Part shown: positions 1 through 8,961 of the stretch, piece after piece
Layout: each line of letters starts with the position of its first letter
Position numbering within the stretch: position 1 is the stretch's first letter
NCBI GenBank assembly: GCA_038229715.1
Contig: JBBROD010000014.1
Location: 3,792 to 67,791, forward strand
Length of the DNA: 64,000 bases
Direction of reading: 5' to 3'
From: JANMES01 sp038229715
GTDB taxonomy: Bacteria > Planctomycetota > Phycisphaerae > Tepidisphaerales > Tepidisphaeraceae
Translations under genes and position numbers: made by a program
The notes under the pieces: model-generated
What the model saw: only the letters and a program-made list of their open reading frames with translations
Told to the model about the DNA's origin: nothing
Databases searched by the model: none

Positions 1-2400
1 TTCTTCTGCGGGGTGCGGGATTTCGTCGGGCCTGCCAAACTCAAAATAGCCAAGCCTCTTTATGGCGTTGTGATCCGAACCGCCTGCCGAAGTGACGAAG
101 ACGGCCGTGCGTGGGAACTCACTTCTCGCTTAGCCGGGGCGCTCTCACCGCTTGCCGATCCAACGGGCAATGCACTGATCCCCCTGGATAACGATCAATA
201 CGATCCCGAGGAACACTCCGAGGATGTTGTCCGTCGACGCAGCCGCCGCACGGGAATGATCCTTAACAGTGACGAACTGGTTTCACTGGTTCATCTGCCG
301 TCGGTCTCGGTACGGAGTGCCAAACTGCGTCAATTGCTGCGGCGATCCCATCCCGCTCCCGGGTCTGTGCTCGGTCATAAGCTTGTGCTTGGAGTGAACG
401 ATCACGGCGGCGTATCCAAACGGGTCACGCTCAGCCCCGATCAGCGCAGCAAACACATACACGCCATCGGTGCATCAGGCACCGGCAAATCCACGTTCCT
501 GCTGAACTTGATTACGCAGGACATTCGCAATGGCGACGGCGTGGCGGTGCTCGATCCGCACGGCGACCTGATCGACGCCGTGCTGGAACGCATCCCGCCG
601 GAAAGAGTAAAGGACGTCGTCCTGCTCGATCCGGCAGACGAACAGTTTCCGGTCGGTTTCAACATCCTCGACGCGCATTCGGACTTGGAGAAAAACCTGC
701 TCTCGTCCGACCTGGTCGCGGTCTTCCGCCGGCTCTCGACGAGCTGGGGCGATCAGATGACCTCCGTGCTCGGCAATGCGATCCTGGCGTTTCTGGAAAG
801 TACCCGAGGCGGAACGCTGCTCGATCTACGTCGGTTCCTGGTAGAGCCAGCCTATCGCAAGGAATTCCTCACCACCGTCACCGATGCCGAGGTGGTTTAC
901 TACTGGCAGAAAGAGTTCCAGTTGCTCACCGGCCGGCCCCAAGGCCCGGTGCTGACGCGGCTCGACACGTTTTTGCGTCCGAAGCCGATCCGGTACATGG
1001 TCGCTCAAAAGCAAAGCCGGTTGGATTTTGCCGACATCATGGACACCAGCAAAATCTTCCTCGCCCGATTGTCACACGGCGTGATCGGGGAGGAGAACAG
1101 TTATCTCCTCGGCAGCCTGCTGGTCTCCAAGTTCCATCAACTGGCGTTGGGTCGGCAGCAACAGAAGGAAGCCGATCGTCGTCATTTCTGGATGTACGTG
1201 GACGAGTTCCATCAGTTCGCCACGCCATCGATGGGTTCGATTCTGTCGGGCGCCCGCAAGTACCGGCTCGGCCTGGTGCTCGCGCATCAGGAGCTAAACC
1301 AACTGGAAGACAAGGCACCGGTGGTGGCTAGCGCGGTGATGGCTAACGCTCACACGCGGGTCTGTTTCCGCCTGGGGGACACCGACGCCAGAAAACTCGA
1401 ATCCGGATTCTCCAACTTTGATGCCGTCGATCTGCAGAATCTCGGACTGGGTGAAGCGATCTGCCGGGTCGAACGGGCGGAATCGGATTTTAATCTCCGC
1501 ACACCGCCCTCGTCCAAAGTGGATGCGGCAGCGGCAACTGCGGTGCGGGAAGCTGTAATCCAACACAGCCGTCAGCAATACGCCACGCCGCGTGCTGAGG
1601 TTGAAGCGATGTTGGTGCGTTCCCGAGGCACCGAAGCGCCGGTGGAAGTCATACCTACCGCACCCGTCGCACCGTCGCCACTTTCCGAGCCGAAACAGGT
1701 TCCGCCGGAAACTCCTCCGGCGTTACCCTTTCCGGCGGAAGAGCAAGGGCCGGTTGAAGAACGTGTGACCAACCCATCCGAAGCCCCTGAACCGGACAAG
1801 CCCAAACGCCCTCGTAAGACGATTTCCGAAGAAGCCACGCTCGGTCGCGGCGGGCCGGATCACAAATACCTCCAGCAGCTGATCAAGCAGTGGGCCGAGG
1901 GAATGGGCTACCGGGCCGAGATTGAAGCCCCGATCGCGGACGGCCGCGCCGCCGACGTGCTGCTAAGGAAGGGGACAATTTCTATCGCTTGCGAAATCTG
2001 CATTACCACCGAGTACGCCCACGAGTTGGAGAACCTCCGCAAATGCCTGGTGGCGGGATTCACCCACGTCGCGGCCATCTCGCCCGATCCCAAACGCCTG
2101 AGCAAGTTGAGAACTTTCATCGAACCGAAACTTGATCCCGCCGAACGGCCCCGGGTGCGTTTTGTTCTCCCGGACGAGTTATTCGCCTTCGTGCAGGAAC
2201 TCGACATCCGCCAACTCGATCAGGAAAAGACGATCTGCGGCTACAAGGTGACCACCAAGCACCGTCCCGCCGACGGGGCTGAAGCCAAAGACCGGCGGGA
2301 CGCGGTGTCGGACGTGATCGCCAAAGCGATCAAGCGGATGAAAGCCAAAAACCCCGACGCCGCCGAGACGAAGACGAACAAACACCGTCCTAAAAATTAA
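1..2400 (+). CDS. TraG/TraD-like conjugative coupling ATPase, 5' end outside window
   Basis: The frame is open from base 1, so the gene probably begins upstream; the first possible internal start is a GTG at 13. Counted from that GTG, a P-loop GASGTGKST lies at residues 153-161 and a Walker B stretch ending YVDEFHQF at about 395-402. It is followed by SGARKYRLGLVLAHQ, which resembles the motor region of TraG/TraD/VirD4 coupling proteins that pump DNA in conjugation. A proline-rich linker (about 555-610) leads to a separate C-terminal domain (about 615-745) containing GRAADVLL...IACEICIT, suggestive of a PD-(D/E)xK-like fold but without a clear lysine. I see no N-terminal membrane helices, although these could lie upstream. 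Its neighbour is a serine recombinase, which fits an integrative mobile element. The ATPase call is firm; the role in conjugation is inferred. Confidence 0.8.
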   Translation, partial: FFCGVRDFVGPAKLKIAKPLYGVVIRTACRSDEDGRAWELTSRLAGALSPLADPTGNALIPLDNDQYDPEEHSEDVVRRRSRRTGMILNSDELVSLVHLPSVSVRSAKLRQLLRRSHPAPGSVLGHKLVLGVNDHGGVSKRVTLSPDQRSKHIHAIGASGTGKSTFLLNLITQDIRNGDGVAVLDPHGDLIDAVLERIPPERVKDVVLLDPADEQFPVGFNILDAHSDLEKNLLSSDLVAVFRRLSTSWGDQMTSVLGNAILAFLESTRGGTLLDLRRFLVEPAYRKEFLTTVTDAEVVYYWQKEFQLLTGRPQGPVLTRLDTFLRPKPIRYMVAQKQSRLDFADIMDTSKIFLARLSHGVIGEENSYLLGSLLVSKFHQLALGRQQQKEADRRHFWMYVDEFHQFATPSMGSILSGARKYRLGLVLAHQELNQLEDKAPVVASAVMANAHTRVCFRLGDTDARKLESGFSNFDAVDLQNLGLGEAICRVERAESDFNLRTPPSSKVDAAAATAVREAVIQHSRQQYATPRAEVEAMLVRSRGTEAPVEVIPTAPVAPSPLSEPKQVPPETPPALPFPAEEQGPVEERVTNPSEAPEPDKPKRPRKTISEEATLGRGGPDHKYLQQLIKQWAEGMGYRAEIEAPIADGRAADVLLRKGTISIACEICITTEYAHELENLRKCLVAGFTHVAAISPDPKRLSKLRTFIEPKLDPAERPRVRFVLPDELFAFVQELDIRQLDQEKTICGYKVTTKHRPADGAEAKDRRDAVSDVIAKAIKRMKAKNPDAAETKTNKHRPKN

Positions 2401-2445
2401 GATCTGCGATCTGATAAAAAAGTCAGACGCAATGAGTGTGCCTGC

Positions 2446-2475
2446 GTTATAATCGAGCCATCTTTCAGCAAGGAG
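2446..2475 (+). promoter_or_regulatory. Probable promoter -10 and ribosome binding site of the serine recombinase
   Basis: A perfect TATAAT hexamer sits at 2448-2453. A TCAGAC at 2423-2428 could serve as a weak -35 with a 19-base spacer. An AAGGAG at 2470-2475 lies 7 bases before the ATG at 2483. The strong -10 and Shine-Dalgarno suggest the recombinase has its own promoter rather than reading through from the ATPase gene. Confidence 0.45.
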
Positions 2476-2482
2476 TCACAAG

Positions 2483-3997
2483 ATGGTTGCTAGCAAGCGT
2501 CCCAAGATCGAACTGCAAAAGCCCGTCGGCATCTGGCTGCGGGTCTCGACCGAGGATCAGGCCCAAGGCGACAGCCCGGAGCATCACGAGAAGCGAGCCC
2601 GTTACTATGCCGAATCCAAGGGTTGGAAAGTGGCCGAGGTCTATCACCTCGAAGCCGTCAGCGGCAAATCGGTGCTGCAGCACCCCGAAGCCCAGCGGAT
2701 GCTCAAGGACGTACAGCGGGGCCACATCACCGGCTTGATCTTCTCTAAACTGGCCCGCCTGGCCCGCAACACCAAGGAACTGCTGGAGATTGCCGATATT
2801 TTCCAAGACCTTGGCGTGGATTTGATCTCACTGCAGGAGTCGATCGACACCTCCACCCCCGCCGGGCGACTGTTTTACACCATGATCGCCGCGATGGCCC
2901 AGTGGGAGCGCGAAGAAATCGTCGAGCGGATCAACGCCTCAATCCAAATCCGGGCAAAGCTCGGCAAACCGCTCAACGGCCGAGCCAGCTTCGGCTATCA
3001 GTGGCTTAACGGAAAGATCGAGCCGAACCCGCAGGAAGCGCCGATCCGCCGGCTGATGTATGAGCTGTATGCCGAAATCAAGAAGAAAAAGACCGTCGCC
3101 CGGATGCTGAATGAGCGCGGCTATCGAACCCGCGAGGGCAAGCCGTTCAGCGACGTGCTGGTCGAGTTCCTGCTCCGCGACCCGACCGCCAAGGGCCGGC
3201 ACCGGGCCAACTACACCCAGCGGAATAGCGGCAAAGGCCTGTCCCGGGTGATCCGCCCTGAAAACGAGTGGGTCTGGACAGATGTCAAACCGATCGTGTC
3301 GGTTGAGTTGTGGGAGCAGTGCAACCGCTATCTGGATGAGAAGATCGGCAGTCGCCCCAAACGTCTGGGCCGCCGGCCGGTACACCTCTTTGCTGGCTTG
3401 GCCTATTGCCAGTGCGGCAAGAAGATGTATGTGCCCGCCAACACGCCCAAATACGTCTGCCAGGCCTGCCGCACCAAAATCCCCATTGTCGATTTGGAAG
3501 CGGTCTTTCATGAGCAATTGAGAGGGTTCTTCCTTTCGCCAACGGAAGTTAATAAAAGGATTCATCAAGCCGACGAACACCTGCAGCAGCGGCTATCATT
3601 GCTCTCCGCTCTGGAGGCTGAGCAGTCCAAGCTTAAGGCGGAGATGGATCGGGTCTACCGCCTGTACGTCGATAGTCACATCGACGGCCCCGGCTTCGGC
3701 AAAGTGTACAAGCCGCTCCAAGAACGACAGGGCCAACTCGAGGAGGAAATCCCCAAGCTCCAGGCCGAGGTCGATCTGCACAAGATCAACGAACTCTCAA
3801 CGGACAAAATCCTGACCGAAGCGAAGGATTTATACGATCGCTGGCCGCAACTCACCCGAGACGAGAAGCGGTCAGTCATTGAAAGTCTGACAGATAAAAT
3901 CGAAATCGGCAAAGACAGTATTGACATAACTCTGTGTCACTGCCATTCTTCCGAAGAACTGACAAAAAGGCAAAGCGAGTTGTATCTCGCCTCGTGA
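2483..3997 (+). CDS. Large serine recombinase (integrase of a mobile element)
   Basis: This 504-residue protein has the architecture of large serine integrases. A resolvase catalytic domain covers residues about 14-155, with the nucleophile Ser22 in RVSTEDQ and the conserved LARLAR helix. A Recombinase domain follows (about 175-285), then a zinc ribbon with Cys309/311 and Cys326/329, and a coiled coil (about 360-430). Such enzymes catalyse site-specific integration or excision of phages and conjugative elements through a covalent phosphoserine. It starts at ATG 2483 with a good ribosome binding site. Its stop codon lies inside an 8-bp inverted repeat, and 44 bases later nuoN starts, so the element boundary is probably just downstream. 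No frameshift or missing catalytic residue is seen, so it may be active. Confidence 0.92.
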   Translation: MVASKRPKIELQKPVGIWLRVSTEDQAQGDSPEHHEKRARYYAESKGWKVAEVYHLEAVSGKSVLQHPEAQRMLKDVQRGHITGLIFSKLARLARNTKELLEIADIFQDLGVDLISLQESIDTSTPAGRLFYTMIAAMAQWEREEIVERINASIQIRAKLGKPLNGRASFGYQWLNGKIEPNPQEAPIRRLMYELYAEIKKKKTVARMLNERGYRTREGKPFSDVLVEFLLRDPTAKGRHRANYTQRNSGKGLSRVIRPENEWVWTDVKPIVSVELWEQCNRYLDEKIGSRPKRLGRRPVHLFAGLAYCQCGKKMYVPANTPKYVCQACRTKIPIVDLEAVFHEQLRGFFLSPTEVNKRIHQADEHLQQRLSLLSALEAEQSKLKAEMDRVYRLYVDSHIDGPGFGKVYKPLQERQGQLEEEIPKLQAEVDLHKINELSTDKILTEAKDLYDRWPQLTRDEKRSVIESLTDKIEIGKDSIDITLCHCHSSEELTKRQSELYLAS

Positions 3998-4015
3998 CAG
4001 ACAGGAATGTCTGTC
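3996..4015. repeat. Inverted repeat at the recombinase stop, candidate att arm or small repeat
   Basis: GACAGACA (3996-4003) and TGTCTGTC (4008-4015) form a perfect 8-bp inverted repeat around GGAA. It overlaps the recombinase stop codon and lies between the mobile-element gene and the chromosomal nuoN gene. Serine-integrase attachment sites are short, imperfectly palindromic and adjacent to the integrase gene, so this is a candidate attachment half-site. It could equally be one of the many dispersed palindromes of this genome. Confidence 0.45.
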
Positions 4016-4041
4016 CTACCGGAAAATACGGAAAGCGAACG

Positions 4042-5631
4042 ATGATTTTGTCTCTTGCTGCAATCGGCAACCCCTTTATCCCCGGCTGGACTGAGCTGCG
4101 CCCGTTCATCGCGGAACTCACGCTCATCTGCACGATCGTGGCAGTGCTGCTGACGCCGTTCTTTACCAAAAAATCTAACGTCGCCTGCGCGCTGGTCGCA
4201 TTGATCGGGCTGGGTGTGGCGCTGGCGTCGCTGCTGCTGGTCGGGCCCGACGCCGGGGCGCAGATCAAGCAGTTCTCGCCGATGCTGGTGGCCGATCCGA
4301 TTTCGTTCCTCTGGAAAGTCCTGCTGCTGCTGTTCGTGATCGGCATTGTGATGCTGTGGTTCGCCACCAGCGCCGCCGACATGCACGAAGGCGACGGCCC
4401 CGAGTTCTTCGTCCTGCTGCTGGGCGCCACCACCGGCATGGCGTTCATGTCGTCTGCCAACAACCTGCTGATGCTGTTGCTGTCGATCGAACTCGCCAGC
4501 TTCCCCAGCTACGTGCTGGCCGGGTTCCGCAAGACGCACAAAACCGGGGCGGAAGCGTCGCTCAAGTACGTGCTGTTCGGCGCTGCCACCAGCGCGGTGA
4601 TGACGTACGGCATGTCGCTGCTGTACGGGTTGTACGGCACGCTCAACCTCTCCGAACTCTGCCACGCCATGCCCACCACCACCGGCGGAACGGCTTTGCT
4701 CGTCGTCGCCATTTTAGGGCTGATCGTCGGCATCGGTTTCAAGATCGCGATGGCCCCGTTCCACTTCTGGTGCCCGGACGTGTTCGAAGGCGCTTCGATG
4801 GAAGTCACCGCGTTCCTGTCGGTGGCCAGCAAAGGTGCGGCGCTGGTGCTGATGCTCCGCGTGGCGATGAACGTCGCAGATGCCTACCACTTTGCCGGCA
4901 CGAGCGGCGAGTTCATGACCGCCGCCGCAGTGCTGGCGATCGTGCTTGGGTCGCTCGGGGCGCTGTCGACTTTCGTCGGCAACACCGCCGCGTACGTGCA
5001 GAACAACATCAAGCGGCTGCTGGCGTACAGCTCGATCGCCCACGCCGGCTACATGCTGTGCGCGATCTCCCTGATGCTCAAAGCCGGCGTGACGACCGAC
5101 CCCGCGTCGATTGCCGGCCGCACGATTTTGTACTACCTCGCGGTCTACCTGTTCATGAACCTCGGCGCGTTCACAGTCGCGGGCCTGGTGCTGAAGCAGA
5201 CCGGCGTTGAGACGCTCGATGGCTACGCCGGCCTCGGCCGCCGCAACCCGGTGCTGGCCGTTTGCATGGCGCTGTTCATGTTCAGCTTCGTCGGACTTCC
5301 CCCGCTGGCCGGATTCACCGCCAAGTTCAACATCCTCGTCGCGCTCCTGCAGTCCGGCGGGTGGTGGTGGGCGCTGGTGCTGGTGATCGCCGTCAACACG
5401 GTGCTCAGCCTGTACTTCTACATGCGTGTGGTGCGCTCGATGTTCCTGATCGACTCCGACCAGCCGGCCTTCACGGGCAATCCGCTCGGCGTGGCCATGG
5501 CGCTCATGTGCGCCATCATGCTGCTGGTGATGTTCTTCGGCAGCAACCCGCTCAGCACACTGACCAAAAACTATGGCCACCTGCAGTTGAGTGGCAATAC
5601 GCCCGTGCCGGCTAACGTCGCGATGAAGTAA
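4042..5631 (+). CDS. nuoN: NADH-quinone oxidoreductase subunit N
   Basis: A 529-residue polytopic membrane protein of the NuoN/Mrp antiporter-like family, one of the proton-pumping subunits of complex I. About 14 hydrophobic helices are visible, with the family signatures KYVLFGAATSAVMTYG, GIGFKIAMAPFHFWCPDVFEGA, NIKRLLAYSSIAHAGYML and FVGLPPLAGFTAKF. The start is placed at ATG 4042, because an upstream extension would run into the recombinase reading region and adds no conserved sequence. In most genomes nuoN follows nuoM directly. Here the gene upstream is a serine recombinase, so the element appears to have landed in, or next to, the nuo operon. How the gene is now transcribed is unclear, as I see no strong promoter between the two. 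Confidence 0.93.
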   Translation: MILSLAAIGNPFIPGWTELRPFIAELTLICTIVAVLLTPFFTKKSNVACALVALIGLGVALASLLLVGPDAGAQIKQFSPMLVADPISFLWKVLLLLFVIGIVMLWFATSAADMHEGDGPEFFVLLLGATTGMAFMSSANNLLMLLLSIELASFPSYVLAGFRKTHKTGAEASLKYVLFGAATSAVMTYGMSLLYGLYGTLNLSELCHAMPTTTGGTALLVVAILGLIVGIGFKIAMAPFHFWCPDVFEGASMEVTAFLSVASKGAALVLMLRVAMNVADAYHFAGTSGEFMTAAAVLAIVLGSLGALSTFVGNTAAYVQNNIKRLLAYSSIAHAGYMLCAISLMLKAGVTTDPASIAGRTILYYLAVYLFMNLGAFTVAGLVLKQTGVETLDGYAGLGRRNPVLAVCMALFMFSFVGLPPLAGFTAKFNILVALLQSGGWWWALVLVIAVNTVLSLYFYMRVVRSMFLIDSDQPAFTGNPLGVAMALMCAIMLLVMFFGSNPLSTLTKNYGHLQLSGNTPVPANVAMK

Positions 5632-5635
5632 AAGG

Positions 5636-5711
5636 GTCATTCGTCAGGAGTCCTTCGTCCGTCGGCAAAACCCGATTGGCGAACGACAAACGGCGACTGA
5701 CAAATGACCAA
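5636..5711. repeat. Palindromic intergenic repeat (GTCATTSGTCA word)
   Basis: The spacer after nuoN is built from short drifting words (GTCATTCGTCAG on the left, GACAAATGACCAATGACC on the right) that are roughly inverted copies of each other. It fills almost the whole gap between nuoN and the ferritin-like gene and could fold into a hairpin at the end of the nuoN transcript. Confidence 0.5.
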
Positions 5712-6172
5712 TGACCAAACTCCCCACCATGTCCTCCGGCCCCGTCGCATTGGTTGACGCCTTAAGCAGCCTCGTAGAGGCCGAGTTGAACAGCCTGTTC
5801 CGCTTCATGGGCGAAGGCTCCCCGTACCTCAGCCGCACGACCGCCGAGATGCGCACGCCGATTCTGGCGATGGTCGCCGAGAGCGAGCGTCACGCCGAGG
5901 AAATCGCCGGGCTGATCGAAGCCCTCAACGGCGTCCCGCCGCTCCGCTCCGTCCAGCCGGAAGAGCAGTACCTGGCGTACCTGTCGATCAAGTTCCTGAT
6001 CCCCAAGCTGATATCTGACAAAAAGCTGATGATCGAACGCAACGAAAACGTTCTGGCCTCTCTGCCGGCGGTTGATCCGACCATTACGGGCCTGATCAAG
6101 AACCACATCGCCGATCACCAGGCCGACATCACCGTGCTGGAAAAAGCGGCGGTGGACGCGGTGAAGCGGTGA
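5711..6172 (+). CDS. Ferritin-like four-helix protein
   Basis: A 153-residue, mostly helical protein. Potential di-iron ligands are spaced as in ferritin-like proteins: Glu25 (VEAEL), Glu58 and His61 (ESERH), Glu109 (MIERNE) and His136 (IADHQ). This suggests an iron-binding or DPS/rubrerythrin-like role in the cytoplasm, but no specific subfamily is recognised. It starts at ATG 5711; a second ATG (residue 7) is possible. It stands alone between nuoN and a lipoprotein gene on the same strand. Confidence 0.7.
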   Translation: MTKLPTMSSGPVALVDALSSLVEAELNSLFRFMGEGSPYLSRTTAEMRTPILAMVAESERHAEEIAGLIEALNGVPPLRSVQPEEQYLAYLSIKFLIPKLISDKKLMIERNENVLASLPAVDPTITGLIKNHIADHQADITVLEKAAVDAVKR

Positions 6173-6221
6173 GTTTGTTGCTGCAGCGGTAGGGTGGTTT
6201 TCAACCCACCGAGTATTCCAA

Positions 6222-6662
6222 ATGCGTCCGTGCTTCAAAACATCGTTCCTTATTCTTGCGATACTTTGCGTTGGTTGCGATTCAACGACCTCACCCTCGT
6301 TCACTTCGATTGACATTGCAGCTTTCAAGCAACAGACTGGGCTTGCACTTCCAGATAACGCTGAGATATTGAATTACTCGTCAGGGTGGGACGAGCGTTT
6401 TTTAAAGCTGCGCATGTCCAGAAATGAAGTCGCGTCGTTCATAGCGGCCTATCCCGTTCAGATGGTCCAGGTATTTCCGAATATGGATGGTATGGAGCCG
6501 TCGAGTGTGAAATCATGGTGGCATCCGCGTGAGGTTCAATCCTTCACCGCGTTCGACGGACAATTCACATGGAAAACACGCGCCTTGGGCGGGGTTAGCG
6601 TTCTGGTTGAATCGGGGGCGACCGAACGGCCCGTTGTTTACGTGTATGTTTTCAAGTCGTAG
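6222..6662 (+). CDS. Putative lipoprotein of unknown function
   Basis: 146 residues. The N-terminus has a basic start, a hydrophobic stretch FLILAILCVG and a lipobox-like cysteine at residue 20, so export and lipidation are likely. The mature part has no motif I recognise. Its base composition is clearly less GC-rich than its neighbours, which might indicate recent acquisition. Nothing in the neighbourhood suggests a job. Confidence 0.65.
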   Translation: MRPCFKTSFLILAILCVGCDSTTSPSFTSIDIAAFKQQTGLALPDNAEILNYSSGWDERFLKLRMSRNEVASFIAAYPVQMVQVFPNMDGMEPSSVKSWWHPREVQSFTAFDGQFTWKTRALGGVSVLVESGATERPVVYVYVFKS

Positions 6663-6663
6663 A

Positions 6664-6720
6664 TTGCCATTCATGGCACCAGTTTTCGATCGTGACAAAG
6701 TGTTGCCATGAATGGCACCC
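6664..6720. repeat. Pair of TGCCAT..ATGGCA palindromes
   Basis: Two short palindromes (TGCCATTCATGGCA and TGCCATGAATGGCA) flank about 30 bases, together forming a larger inverted structure directly after the lipoprotein stop codon. Possibly a REP-like pair or transcription end. Confidence 0.55.
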
Positions 6721-6757
6721 TACACGCTCGGTTTTTGATTTCGCTTAGAGACACCGA

Positions 6758-7414
6758 TCACTTCAATTTTAGCGGATCGGCCTTCAGCGAAATGTCTACT
6801 TTGGCGGTGTCGTCGCGTAGATTGAGTTTGGCAGTAAAATTGTAAATCGCATCCGGGAACATCGGGAGCAGATCAGTCTGCGCCTTCCCAACCCATTCCT
6901 GCTTCTCATTTTGCTCGGCGGATAGGGTTATTGATTTTACCTCGGCGGGTTTGCCTTCGGTGGTTTTGATGATCAATTGGCCCCGATCAATCTCAACCTT
7001 GCGCAACGTGTTGAGTAGTGTCTCGATCGTTGTCAGGTCCGGCTGCGTCGTCGGGCGAGTTGCGGGCTGCGTGGTCGGACGCGGATCGAGCGCCAGGTTC
7101 AGTACCGGTTTGTCCATTCGGATCGCCTTCATCGCCAATGGCTTGGCGGGATCGAGTGGCCCGTCGGGCCATAGGGTGATTCGGTCGGCGGTAAGCAAGG
7201 CGGGCTGGCCGGTCTCAGGGTCACGGAATGCGACCGACGGCGAGTCGATGACGATCGACTGATCGGCTTCCATATGGATGGCCTTATAATGAACTTCAAC
7301 GTCGGCCGGTGAAAACAAATCGTGAACCTGCCGTCGCCACCAGTCGGCTTCGCGGGATTCGCCAAAGCAAACGCCAGCGAGCAATAGCAGCATCGGGATG
7401 GTTCGTCGGAACAT
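6758..7414 (-). CDS. Exported protein, possibly LptC/AsmA-like
   Basis: 218 residues from the ATG whose complement is at 7412-7414; this start gives a signal peptide (MFRRTIPMLLLLAGVCFG). The longer reading frame upstream overlaps the carboxypeptidase gene and shows no conserved sequence. A low-complexity TTQPATRPTTQP stretch lies mid-protein. The C-terminal part alternates strand-like segments (RGQLIIKTTEGKPAEVKSITLS, YNFTAKLNLRDDTAKVDISLKA), reminiscent of LptC or AsmA-type periplasmic beta folds, but this is a guess. It follows the M32 peptidase gene on the same strand with about 30 bases between them, so the two may be co-transcribed. Confidence 0.65.
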   Translation of the reverse strand: MFRRTIPMLLLLAGVCFGESREADWWRRQVHDLFSPADVEVHYKAIHMEADQSIVIDSPSVAFRDPETGQPALLTADRITLWPDGPLDPAKPLAMKAIRMDKPVLNLALDPRPTTQPATRPTTQPDLTTIETLLNTLRKVEIDRGQLIIKTTEGKPAEVKSITLSAEQNEKQEWVGKAQTDLLPMFPDAIYNFTAKLNLRDDTAKVDISLKADPLKLK

Positions 7415-7446
7415 GATTGCACCATTCGTTTGTGGGCCCAGCCCAC

Positions 7447-8961
7447 TTACACATCGTAAAACTCGTTCGCCTTTTTGCGCAGATGCGCAAGCAGCGGCCC
7501 CGGTGACAGCGGCTTGCCGGTGATGCGTTTCGCCAACTCGCCGGCGGAGTAGGTCTTGCCGTGGGTGTGGATGTTCTTTCGCAGCCAACCCAATAGCGGG
7601 GCGAATTCGCCTTTGGCGAACATCGCGTCGAGATCGCCCAAATCTTTTCTGGCTTGCTCGAAAAATTGGGCGGCGTACAGGTTGCCCAGCGTGTAGGTGG
7701 GGAAGTAGCCGACCCCGCCGCCGGACCAGTGAACGTCCTGCAGGCAGCCGCAGGCGTCGTCGGGCGGGGTCAGGCCCAGATATTTCTGCATCCGACTATT
7801 CCACTCGGCGGGCAGGTCGATCACTTTTAAATCGCCGGCGAGCAATGCCTGTTCCAACTCGAACCGCATCAGCACGTGCAGATTGTACGTGGCCTCGTCG
7901 GCTTCGGTGCGGATCAGGCTCGGGCGGATGTCGTTGACGGCGAAGTACCAGTCGTCATCGCTGACACCTGATGTGGCCGGCGGGAAGGCAACTTTCGCTT
8001 TCGGCAGGAAGCATTTCCAGAAGCTCTTCGAGCGCCCCACGAGGTTTTCCCACAATCGCGACTGGCTCTCATGAATTCCCAGCGAGACGGCCTCGCCGCG
8101 CGGCAATCCAAAATGGGCGGATGGCAGTCCCTGGTCGTACAGCGAATGCCCGGTCTCGTGCAGCGTGCCGAAGAACGCATCGCCGAAGTAGTGTTCGTCG
8201 TAGCGGGTGGTCATCCGCGTATCGCCGACACCGAGCGAGGTGCAAAACGGGTGGACGCTACGGGCGAGCACGCCGGCGTTAAAGTCGAACCCGACGGCGG
8301 TGGCGGCTTCTCGCGCGAGCTTTTCCTGCGCATCGGCCGGGTAGTGACGCTCGAGGATTTCCACCGGCGCTTTCTTGTCGCTGGCGGTGATCTTGCCGAC
8401 CAATTCCACCAGCGGGCCGCGGAGGGATTCGAAGACGACGCGCAGGTTGGCGGATGTTTCGCCGGGCTCGTACTCGTCCAGCAGCGTGTCGTACCGGTTC
8501 TTGCCCGGCGCGACGCAGTCGGCCTCCTGTCGCTTCAGCTCGAACACTTTCTCCAGCCACGGCGCGAACGATTTGAAGTCGGACGACTTCTTCGCGCCTT
8601 CCCATGCGTTTTCTGCAAGCGAGGTGGTTTTCGACATTTCCTCCACCAGCGACGGCGGAAGTTTGGTCGCGCGATCGTACGCCCGCCGGGTGTGGTAGAC
8701 GTTGACGGCGGCATCGCTGGCGGGGTCTTTCACAAGATCCGATTGCTCGACCGCCGCCAGCAACTCGCCGATCCGTGGCGACGTGAAGCGGGCGTGCGTC
8801 ATCGTCGCCAGCATCGCAATCTGCGATGCCCGGTGCTCCGCCCCGGCCGGCGGACGAACGGTCCGCTCATCCCAGTGCAACACCGAACCGATCGACCCGA
8901 GCAGCGAAATGTCGCGAAGGGTCTTTGTCAGTTCCGCATAGGCGTCGGTGGGTTGGCTCAT
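7447..8961 (-). CDS. Carboxypeptidase Taq, M32 metallopeptidase
   Basis: 504 residues from the ATG at 8961. The M32 signature HETGH (268-272) and the downstream HESQSRLWENLVGRS helix supplying the third zinc ligand are intact, as are LHWDERT and the N-terminal helical region typical of the family (about 500 residues). These enzymes remove C-terminal amino acids with a zinc ion, normally in the cytoplasm. An in-frame start at 9063 would add 34 residues resembling a signal peptide (LGVFAFISLMLIW...VQA), so an exported form cannot be excluded; neither start has a clear Shine-Dalgarno sequence. Confidence 0.9.
   Translation of the reverse strand: MSQPTDAYAELTKTLRDISLLGSIGSVLHWDERTVRPPAGAEHRASQIAMLATMTHARFTSPRIGELLAAVEQSDLVKDPASDAAVNVYHTRRAYDRATKLPPSLVEEMSKTTSLAENAWEGAKKSSDFKSFAPWLEKVFELKRQEADCVAPGKNRYDTLLDEYEPGETSANLRVVFESLRGPLVELVGKITASDKKAPVEILERHYPADAQEKLAREAATAVGFDFNAGVLARSVHPFCTSLGVGDTRMTTRYDEHYFGDAFFGTLHETGHSLYDQGLPSAHFGLPRGEAVSLGIHESQSRLWENLVGRSKSFWKCFLPKAKVAFPPATSGVSDDDWYFAVNDIRPSLIRTEADEATYNLHVLMRFELEQALLAGDLKVIDLPAEWNSRMQKYLGLTPPDDACGCLQDVHWSGGGVGYFPTYTLGNLYAAQFFEQARKDLGDLDAMFAKGEFAPLLGWLRKNIHTHGKTYSAGELAKRITGKPLSPGPLLAHLRKKANEFYDV

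Noticed and set aside
4714..5640. 308-codon open frame antisense to nuoN
   Set aside because: Composition typical of a shadow frame (His, Arg, Gln rich); nuoN motifs are on the plus strand.
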